Assembly: GCA_026126065.1 (NCBI GenBank)
Contig: JAHCJY010000003.1
Location: 310,001 to 374,000, forward strand
DNA from: Bauldia sp.
GTDB taxonomy: Bacteria > Pseudomonadota > Alphaproteobacteria > Rhizobiales > Kaistiaceae
Direction: 5' to 3'
Length of the DNA: 64,000 nt
The position numbers were made by a program, and so were the translations under genes. The notes beneath the pieces are model-generated. The model did not search any database. It had not been told where the DNA came from and worked only from the letters and a program-made list of their open reading frames with translations. Below, piece after piece: positions 1-8,796 of the stretch (positions within the stretch are counted from its first letter, which is position 1; every line of letters starts with the position of its first letter).

Positions 1-37
1 CCGACTGCCTACTGCCGATTGCCGATTGCCGCCAGCG

Positions 38-583
38 CTACAGCACCGGCTTGATGCCGAGCTTCGACGCCTTGGCGAACTTCTTCACGACCATGTCCCG
101 CTTCAGCTTCGAGATGTGGTCGATGAACAGTTTTCCGTCGAGATGGTCGACCTCGTGCTGGACGCAGGTCGCGAGCAGCCCCTCGGCCTCGCGCTCCTGG
201 CGCTTGCCGTCGCGGTCGGTGTAGGCGAAGCGGATGCGGGCGGGTCGTTCGACCTCGGCGTAATATTCCGGGATCGACAGGCAGCCTTCCTCGTAGATGC
301 CGAGTTCGTCGGAGCGCCACAGGATCTCAGGGTTGATCAGGAACATCGGGTCCTTGATCGTCTCCCCGCCTTCCTCGGTCGACTCCTTGGCCACGACGTC
401 GATCGTCACCAGCCGGCGCGGCACGCCGACCTGCACGGCCGCAAGCCCGATGCCGGGCGCGGCGTACATGGTCTCCAGCATCTGATCCATCAGGCGCTTG
501 AGGTCGTCGTCGATCCGCTCGATCGGCGCGCTCTTCCTGCGGAGAATCTTGTCCGGAATGCTGATGATGTCGAGGATCGCCAT
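38..583 (-). CDS. def: Peptide deformylase
   Basis: Removes the N-formyl group from nascent proteins at the ribosome exit. The 181-residue protein has all three family motifs: GIGLAA (residues 44-49), EGCLS with the metal-ligand Cys101, and the helix HEVDH (143-147) supplying the two His ligands and the catalytic Glu. Length is typical. The ATG gives the expected start just before the ILDI...P segment. The gene lies head-to-head with rmuC across about 116 bases that must hold both promoters. In many bacteria def is followed by fmt; here the sequence after the stop runs to the window edge, so that cannot be tested. Product identity is firm. Confidence 0.97.
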   Translation of the reverse strand: MAILDIISIPDKILRRKSAPIERIDDDLKRLMDQMLETMYAAPGIGLAAVQVGVPRRLVTIDVVAKESTEEGGETIKDPMFLINPEILWRSDELGIYEEGCLSIPEYYAEVERPARIRFAYTDRDGKRQEREAEGLLATCVQHEVDHLDGKLFIDHISKLKRDMVVKKFAKASKLGIKPVL

Positions 584-699
584 GGCTCCGTCAGATAGGG
601 GGGCCGGAGCGTCCGGTCAACGGAATGGCAGCGCGGCTTGATTCCGCATGTCGCCGTTCTCCTTTTGATCTCATGCGGCGAATCATGTAACGTCCGCCG

Positions 700-1854
700 A
701 TGGACCGCATATTGATGACTGTCGGCAGCCAGCCGATTTCGCTCGCTGCCGCGCTCGTCGTGGGTGCGATCCTTCTGGCATTCGTCGTGGCGTTGGTGGT
801 CGTATCGCGCCGGGGGCGGGACGCCGCGCTGGCGCGGGCGGAATCGCTCCGCCGCGCGGAGGACGAGAACGCGGCGCGGATGAACGAGTTCGCCCGCAGC
901 CAGGCCGAGCTTTCGGCCCGGATGCAGACGATCGCGGAAGTGTTCGGCTCGCGCCAGGCGGAGCTCAACCGCTCCGTCTCGGACCGGCTCGACGGCCTCG
1001 GCCACCGCATCGGCCAGTCGATGACCGAGAGCACGAAGGCAACGCACGAGAACCTCTCGCGCCTGTCGGAGCGGCTCGCGGTGATCGACCGGGCGCAGGC
1101 CAACATCACCGAACTCTCGGGCCAGGTCGTGCAACTCCAGAACGTCCTTGCCAACAAGCAGACGCGCGGCGCCTTCGGCCAGGCGCGGATGGAGGCGATC
1201 GTCCAGGATGGCCTGCCGCAGGGCAGCTACAGTTTCCAGGCGACGCTCTCGAACCGCAACCGGCCGGATTGCCTGGTGAAATTCCCGAACGGCGCGCCGG
1301 ATCTCGTCATCGACGCAAAGTTCCCGCTCGAGGCGTGGAACGCCATGCGCGCCGACGAGACCCCGCTCCGCCGCATGGCCGAGCAGCAGTTCCGCCGCGA
1401 CGTGCAGGGCCACATCACGGCGATCCGCTCGCGCTACTTCATCCCGGGCGAGACGCAGGACACCGCGTTCATGTTCGTGCCGTCCGAGTCGATCTTCGGC
1501 GACATCCACGAGCGGTTCGAGGACGTCATCCAGTTCGCGCACCGCAACCGCGTCGTCATCGTCTCGCCGACGCTCCTCCTCCTGTCGATCCAGGTCATCC
1601 AGGCGGTGCTGCGCGACACGCGGATCAAGGAGCAGGCGCACGTGGTGCGCGACGAGGTCATCCGCCTGATGGACGACGTCACCCGCCTCGATGACCGCGT
1701 CCGAAAGCTGCAGTCGCATTTCGGCATGATGACCAGGGATTTCGACGAGATCGCCACGTCGACGAAGAAGATCATCACTCGCGGCGAGAAGATCGACTCG
1801 CTCGACTTCGGCCAGGCTCCGCACCAGCCGGAACTGCGGCTCGCGGGGGAGTAG
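700..1854 (+). CDS. rmuC: DNA recombination protein RmuC
   Basis: RmuC-family protein of 384 residues, thought to limit inversions and recombination at short repeats through a nuclease-like fold. An N-terminal membrane helix (about residues 12-35) is followed by a charged helical, probably coiled-coil, stretch (about 40-150) and the RmuC domain. The segment PDLVIDAKFPLEAW near residue 200 has the D...K spacing of a PD-(D/E)XK core. The alphaproteobacterial neighbourhood next to def fits. The catalytic activity is inferred from the family and has not been shown widely. Confidence 0.93.
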   Translation: MDRILMTVGSQPISLAAALVVGAILLAFVVALVVVSRRGRDAALARAESLRRAEDENAARMNEFARSQAELSARMQTIAEVFGSRQAELNRSVSDRLDGLGHRIGQSMTESTKATHENLSRLSERLAVIDRAQANITELSGQVVQLQNVLANKQTRGAFGQARMEAIVQDGLPQGSYSFQATLSNRNRPDCLVKFPNGAPDLVIDAKFPLEAWNAMRADETPLRRMAEQQFRRDVQGHITAIRSRYFIPGETQDTAFMFVPSESIFGDIHERFEDVIQFAHRNRVVIVSPTLLLLSIQVIQAVLRDTRIKEQAHVVRDEVIRLMDDVTRLDDRVRKLQSHFGMMTRDFDEIATSTKKIITRGEKIDSLDFGQAPHQPELRLAGE

Positions 1855-2006
1855 GGCCAGGACCTTCGCAGACCTTCACCTCTCCCTTTGGGCTACATGC
1901 ATGCATGCATCTGAGTTGCAGCGGTCGCCGCGGTCCCTTGCGGGCAGGTTGGCAGTTGGTTCGACGAATGCCCAAAGGCGACCATGACGTCCCGACGGAC
2001 TTCACG

Positions 2007-2111
2007 CCCCCTCCCCCCTTGTGGGGGAGGGTTGGGGAGGGGGACTTGCGGCCGTGCAATGCGGCGAGACCGAAAGTCCCCACCCCGGCCCTCCCCACAA
2101 GGGGGAGGGTG
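2007..2111. repeat. GC-rich palindromic repeat pair (element A)
   Basis: Two inverted copies of a structured unit. The left copy (2007-2043) carries a palindrome around CCCTTGTGGGGGAGGG followed by TTGGGGAGGGGG. The right copy (2078-2111) is the reverse complement pattern, ending CCCCACAAGGGGGAGGG. About 35 unique bases separate them. The same building blocks recur at 34264-34327 and 34687-34739 around a DUF559 gene, so this looks like a minimal, gene-less version of that element. Confidence 0.8.
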
Positions 2112-2263
2112 AAGAAAGTGTGGCGCGCTGCCGCCTACGCCCGCCATAGCATCATCCGCCAAGGCACGGCGCCTCGGCGGTCTGCTACCCGCAGTCCCCC
2201 AACGGAGCGGCGACCTGACCGCGCGGCGCTCGACATGAGGCAGTTGCGCTCCGCGCACGCGGC

Positions 2264-2282
2264 TTGCATATAAATCATGCAA
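2264..2282. promoter_or_regulatory. Inverted-repeat operator before the XRE-cupin gene
   Basis: TTGCATATAAATCATGCAA: perfect 6-bp arms TTGCAT/ATGCAA around a 7-base centre that contains a -10-like TATAAA (2269-2274). It lies 26 bases before the ATG of the XRE regulator, so autoregulation is the obvious reading. Its 17-base core matches 15/17 bases of an element at 23168-23184 in the ABC transporter intergenic region. Confidence 0.6.
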
Positions 2283-2307
2283 CCCCGGTGCGAGTCAGGA
2301 CTGCCTC

Positions 2308-2928
2308 ATGGCCACGCGTGGATCGAAGGACAACGGTGGCCGCGACACCGGCGGTGACGACGGCATCGACATGCTGCAGCTCGGCGCCCGCGTCCGCCAT
2401 GCCCGGCTCCTGAAGGGCCTTCGCATGCGCGAGGTGGCCGACGCCGTCGGCTGCGACGAGAGCATGATCTCCAAGATCGAAGCCGGAAAGGTCCTGCCGT
2501 CGCTGGTGATGCTGAACAAGATCGTCACCGCGCTCGACCGCGACCTCTCCTCCTTCTTCGGCCTCGAGATCGACCAACACCGCCTCGTCCAGCGCGCCGG
2601 CGAGCGCATGGTGGTGAGCGGCGACGCGCTCCGATCCGGCCGCGGCGTGACGTATGAGCGCCTCGTGCCGCTGGCCGCCGGCAATCTCCTCGAAGCCAAC
2701 ATCCACAATGTCGAGCCCGGCGGGGAGAAGATCGACCTCATCACCCACCAGGGCGAGGCCGTCGGCATCCTGATCGACGGCGAGATCGAACTGACGATCG
2801 ACGGCACGACCTACCAGATGGCGACCGGCGACTCGTTCTTCTTCAAGGCGCACCTCGCCAACAGCTACCGCAACCTCGGCAAGACGGTCGCGCGGATCGT
2901 CTGGATCAACACCCCGCAGGTGCACTGA
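2308..2928 (+). CDS. XRE-family transcriptional regulator with C-terminal cupin domain
   Basis: A 206-residue regulator: a helix-turn-helix of the XRE/Cro type (about residues 24-82, with the recognition region around VGCDESMISKIEAGK) followed by a cupin sensor domain (about 120-200, with PGGEKIDLITHQGEAVG and a second strand set ending SFFFKAHLANSYRN). In this class the cupin usually binds a small nitrogen compound or amino-acid-like ligand and switches DNA binding. An SD-like AGGA lies about 8 bases before the ATG. An inverted-repeat operator overlaps its likely promoter, and a near copy lies in the peptide-type ABC transporter region 21 kb away, which suggests a regulon. The ligand is unknown. 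Confidence 0.9.
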   Translation: MATRGSKDNGGRDTGGDDGIDMLQLGARVRHARLLKGLRMREVADAVGCDESMISKIEAGKVLPSLVMLNKIVTALDRDLSSFFGLEIDQHRLVQRAGERMVVSGDALRSGRGVTYERLVPLAAGNLLEANIHNVEPGGEKIDLITHQGEAVGILIDGEIELTIDGTTYQMATGDSFFFKAHLANSYRNLGKTVARIVWINTPQVH

Positions 2929-2957
2929 AGGGCGCTTGCGATGCGCGAACTCACTCT

Positions 2958-3566
2958 TCAGCGGGCTCTTGATGCTCCCGCAGAACGTCTTCGCGCCAGG
3001 TCGGCTTTTCGGGTTTCGACGGGCGAGAGCCCGTCTCTGATCCGGTCGTAGAGGTCGGCCGCCTCGGCATAGTGACCGAGTCGAAATGCCTCGTCGGCCT
3101 TGGGCCTGACCGAAGTCAAAACCGACTCCCGCGCCATCGCATGCGCCGAGGCACGCTTCAGATCCTCTAGCGCGCGAAATGTCTGCGGATCGCCCTGAAG
3201 GGCCAGCGCTCCATGGCGCTGCACGAGCTCCGCAAGATGCTCGAGCCCTGTGCGAACGCCGCTGGCGGTCGTGGCCGCGAAGTTGCGATAGGCCTTGCCT
3301 TCCTCGGGCGCTCCCAGCGCCATCAAGGCCGAGATTGTATACAAACTGCCGTCATGGCCGAGCTCGAACCCAAGCTCAAAAGAGCGGCGGCCGTGGTAGA
3401 TGTTCACCCCCGATCCGGGCCGCTCATACCTGACGATGGTGGTCGTGGATTCTTCCACGGCAAAGCCGAAATCGGCCAGGAAGCCAAAGGCATCCAGGGC
3501 AGCCTCTCTGAAGCCGAGCTCGGCACGTTCGGTCCAGCCGCTGTCATTCGATTGCCTGCCGTTCAT
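2958..3566 (-). CDS. Hypothetical protein
   Basis: A 202-residue soluble protein that I do not recognise. It begins with an acidic, aromatic segment (about residues 10-75) that looks like a small alpha/beta domain, followed by a helical half. The C-terminal stretch AFRLGHYAEAADLYDRI (about 155-175) resembles a single tetratricopeptide helix pair. No signal peptide or membrane segment is visible. It converges on the XRE regulator (29 bases between stops). Coding potential is supported by ordered codon use and absence of a better frame; function unknown. Confidence 0.7.
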   Translation of the reverse strand: MNGRQSNDSGWTERAELGFREAALDAFGFLADFGFAVEESTTTIVRYERPGSGVNIYHGRRSFELGFELGHDGSLYTISALMALGAPEEGKAYRNFAATTASGVRTGLEHLAELVQRHGALALQGDPQTFRALEDLKRASAHAMARESVLTSVRPKADEAFRLGHYAEAADLYDRIRDGLSPVETRKADLARRRSAGASRAR

Positions 3567-3880
3567 TGAGCCTGCGGCATCCAGAAGTTCATGTCCCGAT
3601 CGCTATATACCGGCGTTCCCGAAGGTCAACGATAGTCCCGCTTCGCCGCCATCACCGCATAAGGAGTTCCTGTCCGAAGGGCCATCGGGAGCCAGCGCGG
3701 TGGGCGCGCTCAGTGACCTTCTCAACATGTAACGTCAGCCGGATGGCGACCGTCTGTGGCTATGGCAATTGCCTCACGCCGACGACGAGCCGGAGTGTAT
3801 CTAGCGAAGCGCGCTTCGCGACTGCAAACCGTTTGCAGAGTGCCTGGCGGGCCCGACCGGGAACCCAATGACGGGACGGG
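3567..3880. other. Gene-free stretch between a hypothetical gene and hemA
   Basis: About 314 bases with no convincing gene on either strand. The part next to hemA holds two strong hairpins (3804-3838). The remainder shows nothing I recognise; a promoter for the leftward hypothetical gene is expected near 3570-3650. Confidence 0.6.
3804..3838 (-). terminator. Twin hairpins downstream of hemA
   Basis: GCGAAGCGCGCTTCGC (3804-3819) is a perfect 16-base palindrome, and CTGCAAACCGTTTGCAG (3822-3838) has 8-base arms around one base. They lie 40-80 bases past the hemA stop in its reading direction, so they may end or stabilise the transcript. No T-run follows, so a classical intrinsic terminator is not shown. 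Confidence 0.4.
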
Positions 3881-5131
3881 CTACCCCGCCATCACCCGCG
3901 GCCGCTTCGCGGCGGCGGGCGGCGTCAGCGTCATGCCGAGCTTCGTCCACACCGCCACCAGCGCGTCGCGGAGCTGGTCGATGAGGGCGATGTCGTGGAA
4001 CGGCGTCGGCGTGATCCTGAGCCGCTCCGTACCACGCGGGACCGTGGGAAAGTTGATCGGCTGGATGTAGATGTCGTGCTCGTCGAGGAGGAGCTGGCTG
4101 GCGCGTTTGCACAGCTCCGGGTCGCCGACCATGATCGGGATGATGTGCGTGTCGCTCATCATCACCGGCAGGCCCGCGGCGATCAGCGTGTCGCGCGTCT
4201 CGGTGACGGCGGCGTGCTGGCCCTCGCGCTCCTTCGTCGACGCCTTGAGGTGGCGGATCGAGGCGACCGCCGCCGCCGCAAGGCCGGGCGGCAGGGCGGT
4301 GGTGAAGATGAAGCCGGGCGCGTAGGAGCGCACGGCGTCCACCAGCGCCTTCGAGCCGGCAATGTAGCCGCCCAGCACGCCGAAAGCCTTTGCGAGGGTC
4401 CCCTCGATCACGTCGATCCGCGCCATCACGCCGTCGCGCTCGCAGATGCCGGCGCCGCGCGGGCCGTACATGCCGACCGCGTGGACCTCGTCGATGTAGG
4501 TCATCGCGCCATAGCGCTCGGCGAGTTCCGCGATCTCCGCGATCGGCGCAATGTCGCCGTCCATCGAGTACACCGACTCGAACGCGATCAGCTTCGGCCG
4601 CTCGGGGCCGGCGACGCGGAGAAGTTCCTCGAGATGCCGCACGTCGTTGTGGCGGAAGATGACCTTGTCCGCGCCTGATCTCCGGATTCCCTCGATCATC
4701 GAAGCGTGGTTGAGTTCGTCCGACAGGATCAGGCAGCTTGGCATCAGCCGCGCGATGGTCGAGATGCCCGCCTCGTTCGAAACGAAGCCGGAGGTGAACA
4801 CGAGCGCCGCCTCCTTGCCGTGAAGATCGGCGAGTTCCGTTTCGAGCTGCACCAGCGGATGGTTCGTGCCGGAAATGTTGCGCGTGCCGCCCGCGCCCAC
4901 GCCCATGCGCGTCGCGGTGTCCACCAGCGCATTCACCACAATCGGATGCTGGCCCATGCCGAGATAGTCGTTGGAGCACCACACGGCGATCTCGCGCGCC
5001 GGCTTGCCTTCGCTGCGGAGGAGCGCCTTCGGGAAGCGGCCGGCGATCCGCTCGATGTCGGCGAAGGTGCGGTAGCGCTTCTCGCTGTGGAGCGCGTCGA
5101 TCGCCCCGGCGAAGATTGCCTCGTAGTCCAT
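3881..5131 (-). CDS. hemA: 5-aminolevulinate synthase
   Basis: PLP enzyme of the alpha-oxoamine synthase family that condenses succinyl-CoA and glycine to 5-aminolevulinate, the first step of the C4 tetrapyrrole route used by alphaproteobacteria. The 416 residues are full length. Visible features: CSNDYLGMG near residue 52, the N-terminal [13 protein letters not shown] substrate segment (79-91), DEVHAVG (214-220) with the PLP-pyridine Asp, and EGTLAKAFG with the PLP lysine Lys248. The closest alternative, 2-amino-3-ketobutyrate CoA ligase, is less likely because of the extended N-terminus and the alphaproteobacterial context. It stands alone between hypothetical and PilZ genes. Confidence 0.96.
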   Translation of the reverse strand: MDYEAIFAGAIDALHSEKRYRTFADIERIAGRFPKALLRSEGKPAREIAVWCSNDYLGMGQHPIVVNALVDTATRMGVGAGGTRNISGTNHPLVQLETELADLHGKEAALVFTSGFVSNEAGISTIARLMPSCLILSDELNHASMIEGIRRSGADKVIFRHNDVRHLEELLRVAGPERPKLIAFESVYSMDGDIAPIAEIAELAERYGAMTYIDEVHAVGMYGPRGAGICERDGVMARIDVIEGTLAKAFGVLGGYIAGSKALVDAVRSYAPGFIFTTALPPGLAAAAVASIRHLKASTKEREGQHAAVTETRDTLIAAGLPVMMSDTHIIPIMVGDPELCKRASQLLLDEHDIYIQPINFPTVPRGTERLRITPTPFHDIALIDQLRDALVAVWTKLGMTLTPPAAAKRPRVMAG

Positions 5132-5242
5132 GCGCGTGGTCCCGTGGTGGAGGACACGGAACCTAGTATCGCTCTAACCTTGAGTCCACCGCGACGGGGC
5201 AATGCCCGCCGACGCAAGCGCGGCGCGCCGATGGCGGCTGTC

Positions 5243-5545
5243 TCAGCCGCGACGCGCCGTCGGGTGGAACGGGGCGGTCAGCGCGATACCCAGTTCACAT
5301 TCCGTCCGCCAGACCACACGGGCCGGCGCAATGCGGTGTTCCGCCGGGATCATCAGCTCGAAGGTGTCGGGGACGCCGATCGTCGAGCCGAGCAAGAGTT
5401 TGGCGCCCTCGTCGGAGAGGTTCCGGATGGTGCAGTCGATGGTGCTGCCGTGATTGCCGAACACCACGAGCGCGCCCTTGAGGACGCGGTTGCGGTGACG
5501 GTTGCGGCGTTCGGCGGCGTCGGGCTTCGGAGATGGCTCTCCCAT
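5243..5545 (-). CDS. PilZ-domain protein
   Basis: A 100-residue single PilZ domain, the common cyclic-di-GMP receptor fold. The N-terminal Arg-rich RRNRHRNR segment (about residues 13-20) supplies the RxxxR motif, and RNLSDEG (about 41-47) the (D/N)xSxxG motif, so both ligand motifs are present. No effector domain is attached, so it must act through a partner. The gene stands alone between hemA and a DUF72 gene. Its target cannot be read from the context. Confidence 0.85.
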   Translation of the reverse strand: MGEPSPKPDAAERRNRHRNRVLKGALVVFGNHGSTIDCTIRNLSDEGAKLLLGSTIGVPDTFELMIPAEHRIAPARVVWRTECELGIALTAPFHPTARRG

Positions 5546-5592
5546 GCCGTGGTCCTACGCCCTACGCATGAATCCATCGTCACCACAGTCCG

Positions 5593-6381
5593 TTAAGGTC
5601 TCCCCACGCGCTCGATCATCGCCATGGCGGCGTGCGGGGCGCGTTCCTTGGCGCCGTTGATCATGTAGACGAACACGTCGCGCCGACCGCCTTCGCCGGG
5701 CGCGGCCAGAAGCGGCAAGTCGGGCGCCGCGAGGCCGTCCATCCAGCCCTGCGCCCGGGTTGCCCAGGCGTCGAGCGCCGCCGCGGAGTATCCGGCCGGC
5801 TCCTCGGCCGCCGCGTTCTGCAGCCGCGCATAGACGAAACCGCCGGAAAGGTCGGCGATCTCAGGGTATTTCGGGTTGTCCGCGTAAACGATCGCGACAT
5901 TCGCCGCACGCGCGAGGTCGACGAACTCCGGCGTTGCGAACGTCTCGTGCCGCGGCTCAAAAGCGTGGCGGAGCGGCCGTCCGCCGGCCTCTTGCGGCAA
6001 CAGCGCGAAGAAGCCGGCGATCTCGTCCGCATTGAACTTCTTGGTGTGCGGCATCTGCCACAGAAACGGTCCGAGCTTGTCACCGAGCTCCAGCATGCCG
6101 CTGTCGAGGAACCAGGCGAGTTGTTCCGCCGTCTCGTTGAGCTTTGCCTGGGCGACGACGCCGCGATGGCCCTTGATCGAAAACACGAACCCCGGCGGGG
6201 TCTCCTCGCGCCACTTGGCAAAGCTCGCCGGCGACTGCGCCCGGTAGAACGTGCCGTTGATCTCGATCGAGGTCACGTGCGTGCCGGCGTAGGCCAGTTC
6301 CTTCGCGTACGGCAGCCCTTTTGGGTAGAAATTGTCGCGCCACGGGGCGAACGTCCATCCGCCGATGCCCACCCGGATCAT
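5593..6381 (-). CDS. DUF72 domain protein (TIM-barrel fold)
   Basis: A 262-residue DUF72 protein. The start MIRVGIGGWTFAPWR is the typical family beginning; a longer frame upstream adds only arginine/proline-rich sequence and would run over the promoter of the divergent antitoxin. Family marks include IEINGTFYRAQ (about 43-53), FSIKGHRG and FVYARLQNA. The fold is a TIM barrel related to endonuclease IV-type enzymes, but no biochemical function is established. It sits head-to-head with the DUF2384-RES pair. Confidence 0.88.
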   Translation of the reverse strand: MIRVGIGGWTFAPWRDNFYPKGLPYAKELAYAGTHVTSIEINGTFYRAQSPASFAKWREETPPGFVFSIKGHRGVVAQAKLNETAEQLAWFLDSGMLELGDKLGPFLWQMPHTKKFNADEIAGFFALLPQEAGGRPLRHAFEPRHETFATPEFVDLARAANVAIVYADNPKYPEIADLSGGFVYARLQNAAAEEPAGYSAAALDAWATRAQGWMDGLAAPDLPLLAAPGEGGRRDVFVYMINGAKERAPHAAMAMIERVGRP

Positions 6382-6483
6382 GTGCGTCTCCTCCGCTGTC
6401 TCTGCGGTTCCTTGGCACGGCGCGCGGCGAGGCGGAAGGGAGGCCGCAACGCTGGCCGCCGGCTTGCCAACACCGGACAAGTC

Positions 6484-6519
6484 TTGCCAAGTGGCATGGA
6501 AAAGGCCATATCATGCCAC
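6484..6519 (+). promoter_or_regulatory. Promoter and inverted-repeat operator of the DUF2384-RES pair
   Basis: TTGCCA (6484-6489), 17 bases, then CATATC (6507-6512) fits a sigma-70-type promoter. Overlaid on it is an 8-base inverted repeat, GTGGCATG (6491-6498) and CATGCCAC (6512-6519), directly against the ATG at 6520. This layout suits autorepression by the antitoxin and puts the transcript start at or next to the ATG (a leaderless message). The promoter boxes are inferred. Confidence 0.5.
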
Positions 6520-6948
6520 ATGACGAAGGTTGCCGTCCCTGTTCTCGTCCGCGATCCCGACGATGCCCCGCCTTTCCGGCCGGCGCCCATCACCGACGCC
6601 GAGGCTGCGGCCGCATTTCGGGCCGTGGCGAACCTGTTCCGGCTGTGGGGCGTGACCGACGCGGAGGCCGCGACGATCCTCGATCTGCCGCGGCGAACCT
6701 ATGCGCGCTGGAAGGCCGGCGACATCGGCCGGATCGGTCGCGACGGCAAGGCGCGGCTGTCGAACCTCCTCGGCATCCACAAGGCGCTGCGCATCGTGTT
6801 CCGCGAGCCCGCCCGCGGCTACGCGTGGATCAGGGCGCCGAACGCTGCCTTCGCGGGTCGCTCGGCCCTGGAGATCATGCTCGGCGGCGAACTGACCGAC
6901 CTGATGCGGGTCCGCCGCTACCTTGACGCGGAGCGGGGTGCCTGGTGA
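6520..6948 (+). CDS. Antitoxin with Xre-type HTH and DUF2384 (MbcA/ParS) domain
   Basis: A 142-residue antitoxin of the Xre/MbcA/ParS family. The N-terminal half holds a helix-turn-helix (LWGVTDAEAATILDLPRRTY, about residues 45-64) that should bind the operator directly before the gene. The C-terminal DUF2384 domain (about 100-140, ending near LMRVRRYLDAERGAW) neutralises RES-type toxins. An in-frame ATG lies at 6496, but it would put the inverted repeat inside the coding region, so 6520 is preferred. It overlaps the toxin gene by 4 bases, which gives the usual translational coupling. Confidence 0.88.
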   Translation: MTKVAVPVLVRDPDDAPPFRPAPITDAEAAAAFRAVANLFRLWGVTDAEAATILDLPRRTYARWKAGDIGRIGRDGKARLSNLLGIHKALRIVFREPARGYAWIRAPNAAFAGRSALEIMLGGELTDLMRVRRYLDAERGAW

Positions 6949-7655
6949 TCGACGCGACCGGCGTACCGGTCAGCGAGGTTCACTGGCGCGGCGCGCGGCG
7001 CATCATCCGCAGCATGCACCCGCCGGTCGACCTGTTCGAGGACATCGCCGACCCTGAGGACTGGCCGCTCCTCATCGCCGCCGAACAAAGAACCAATCCG
7101 CGCCTGATGGAGACGATCGGGGCTCTCGACCTGGTGCCGCCGGAGCGGAGGGTCGCCGGCCCCGGCGCAAGCTTCCTCATGGCCCCGTTCACGCATGTGA
7201 GCCGGGACCGGCCGAGCCGCTTCAGCGCCGGTGACTACGGCGTCATGTACGTTGCGGACCGGTTCGAGACCGCGCTGTTCGAGACGATGCACCACCACGC
7301 GATGTTCATGGCGGCGACCCGGGAGGCGCCGGGCTGGACGTCGCAGTTCCGCGAACTCGTCCTCGACGTCGACGCGGCGCTCCACGACCTTCGCGGCGAC
7401 GATCCCGAATTCCTGCCGATACTCGACCCGGACAACTATTCGGCCGCGCAGCAACTCGGCGCGGCGCTTCGGCAAGGGGGATCGGGAGGAATCGTCTATC
7501 CCAGCGTTCGGGACGCTGGGGGAACATGCGCCGGCCTGTTCCATCCCGACATGGCCGGCAACGTCGTCCAGGCCCGGCACCTCGACTACCACTGGGATGG
7601 CAGTCGCGTGGATTTCTACCGCGAGGTCGGCGGGTCGGTATACCGCATCCGGTAG
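6945..7655 (+). CDS. RES-domain toxin
   Basis: A 236-residue RES-domain protein. Members of this family (for example MbcT) deplete NAD+ by phosphorolysis or hydrolysis. The conserved positions are visible: the N-terminal HWRGARRI arginines, DYGVMYVAD with its Tyr, ALFETMHHH with its Glu, and IVYPSVRDAGG with the active-site Ser. The GTG start at 6945 overlaps the antitoxin stop in a GTGA junction. About 90 residues precede the core, which is longer than minimal RES toxins but common in chromosomal pairs. Toxicity is inferred from family and pairing. Confidence 0.9.
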   Translation: MIDATGVPVSEVHWRGARRIIRSMHPPVDLFEDIADPEDWPLLIAAEQRTNPRLMETIGALDLVPPERRVAGPGASFLMAPFTHVSRDRPSRFSAGDYGVMYVADRFETALFETMHHHAMFMAATREAPGWTSQFRELVLDVDAALHDLRGDDPEFLPILDPDNYSAAQQLGAALRQGGSGGIVYPSVRDAGGTCAGLFHPDMAGNVVQARHLDYHWDGSRVDFYREVGGSVYRIR

Positions 7656-7688
7656 TGGGCGATCCGCCAGCCGTCGGCTGGCCGGACC

Positions 7689-8609
7689 TCAGACGCGCGG
7701 TCCGCGCTGCTTGATGAAAGTGCCGGCGCGGAGTTCGTTCACGGCCGTCTGCAGTTCGTCCCGCGTGTTCATCACGATCGGGCCGTACCAGGCGACCGGC
7801 TCCCTGAGCGGCTGGCCGGAGATGAGGAGGAAGCGGACGCCCTCCTCGCCCGCCTGGACGGTGACCTCGTCGCCGGAATCGAACAGCACCAGCGACCGGT
7901 TGCCGGCGGTCTCGCGCACGAGCACCTCGTTGTCCGGCGTGCCCCGCTCGGTCAGGACGCCGAACGGCTGCGACGCGTCGCGGAACGTCCCCGAGCCGGC
8001 GAAGACATACGCGAAGGCGTGGCGCGAGGTTTCGACCGGCAGCACCTTCCGCTTCCCGGGCGGAACCGAGATGTCGAGGTAGACCGGGTCGGCCGCGATG
8101 CCGTCCACCGGGCCGCGCTTGCCGAAGGCCTCGCCGACCACCACGCGAATGCGCGTACCGTCGTCTTCCACGATCTCAGCGATTTCCGCCGCCGGCACGT
8201 CCTGGTAGCGCGGCGCCGTCATCTTCAGCGACGAGGGGAGGTTCGCCCAGAGCTGGAAGCCGTGCATCCGGCCGGCTTCGTCCCCGCGCGGCATCTCCTG
8301 GTGCATGATGCCGGAGCCGGCGGTCATCCACTGGACATCGCCCGCGCCGAGCGTGCCGCGATTCCCGAGGCTGTCGCCGTGCTCGACATTGCCGGACAGC
8401 ACGTAGGTGATCGTCTCGATGCCGCGATGCGGATGCCACGGGAAGCCGGCGAGATAGTCCGCCGGCTTGTCGTTGCGGAAATCGTCGAACAGGAGGAACG
8501 GGTCGAACTCGTCCGTCTTGCCGAAGCCGAACGCGCGGTGGAGCGAGACGCCGGCGCCTTCGCGCGTCGGCTGGGCGAGTGAGACGGACTTGACGGGTCG
8601 GATCGACAT
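7689..8609 (-). CDS. Pirin family protein
   Basis: A 306-residue bicupin of the pirin family. The N-terminal cupin has the metal-ligand set HPHRGIETITYV (about residues 48-60) and later HQEMPRGD; the C-terminal cupin begins near LPVETSRHAFAYV. Some bacterial pirins act as quercetin dioxygenases or bind metabolic enzymes; the substrate here is not deducible. The start at 8609 (MSIRPVKSV) follows a GGAG and gives the family-typical N-terminus. Codons further upstream encode proline- and arginine-rich sequence that is unlikely to be translated. Confidence 0.92.
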   Translation of the reverse strand: MSIRPVKSVSLAQPTREGAGVSLHRAFGFGKTDEFDPFLLFDDFRNDKPADYLAGFPWHPHRGIETITYVLSGNVEHGDSLGNRGTLGAGDVQWMTAGSGIMHQEMPRGDEAGRMHGFQLWANLPSSLKMTAPRYQDVPAAEIAEIVEDDGTRIRVVVGEAFGKRGPVDGIAADPVYLDISVPPGKRKVLPVETSRHAFAYVFAGSGTFRDASQPFGVLTERGTPDNEVLVRETAGNRSLVLFDSGDEVTVQAGEEGVRFLLISGQPLREPVAWYGPIVMNTRDELQTAVNELRAGTFIKQRGPRV

Positions 8610-8796
8610 TTCGGGTCTCCGGGAACCGGGGGGCCGCAGCGGCTTGCGACCGGAAGTGTCCGAAAATGGACACGGCGAATCCCGCCCGCAAGCCGGATCA
8701 GCCATGCGTTTTTGTGTCGAAAGCCGGGAACCGGGGTAGCGGGTGACGGGTTTGGAGGACGGGTGGGGCAACACCCAATAGCCTCAGGAGTGAACC

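Larger units (their letters stand above)
1855..2307. other. Gene-free stretch between rmuC and the XRE regulator
   Basis: No reading frame here looks like a gene. The stretch holds an (ATGC)n short tandem run near 1894-1906, a GC-rich inverted repeat pair at 2007-2111 and, at the 3' end, an operator-like inverted repeat with a TATAAA box just before the XRE regulator. Confidence 0.7.
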
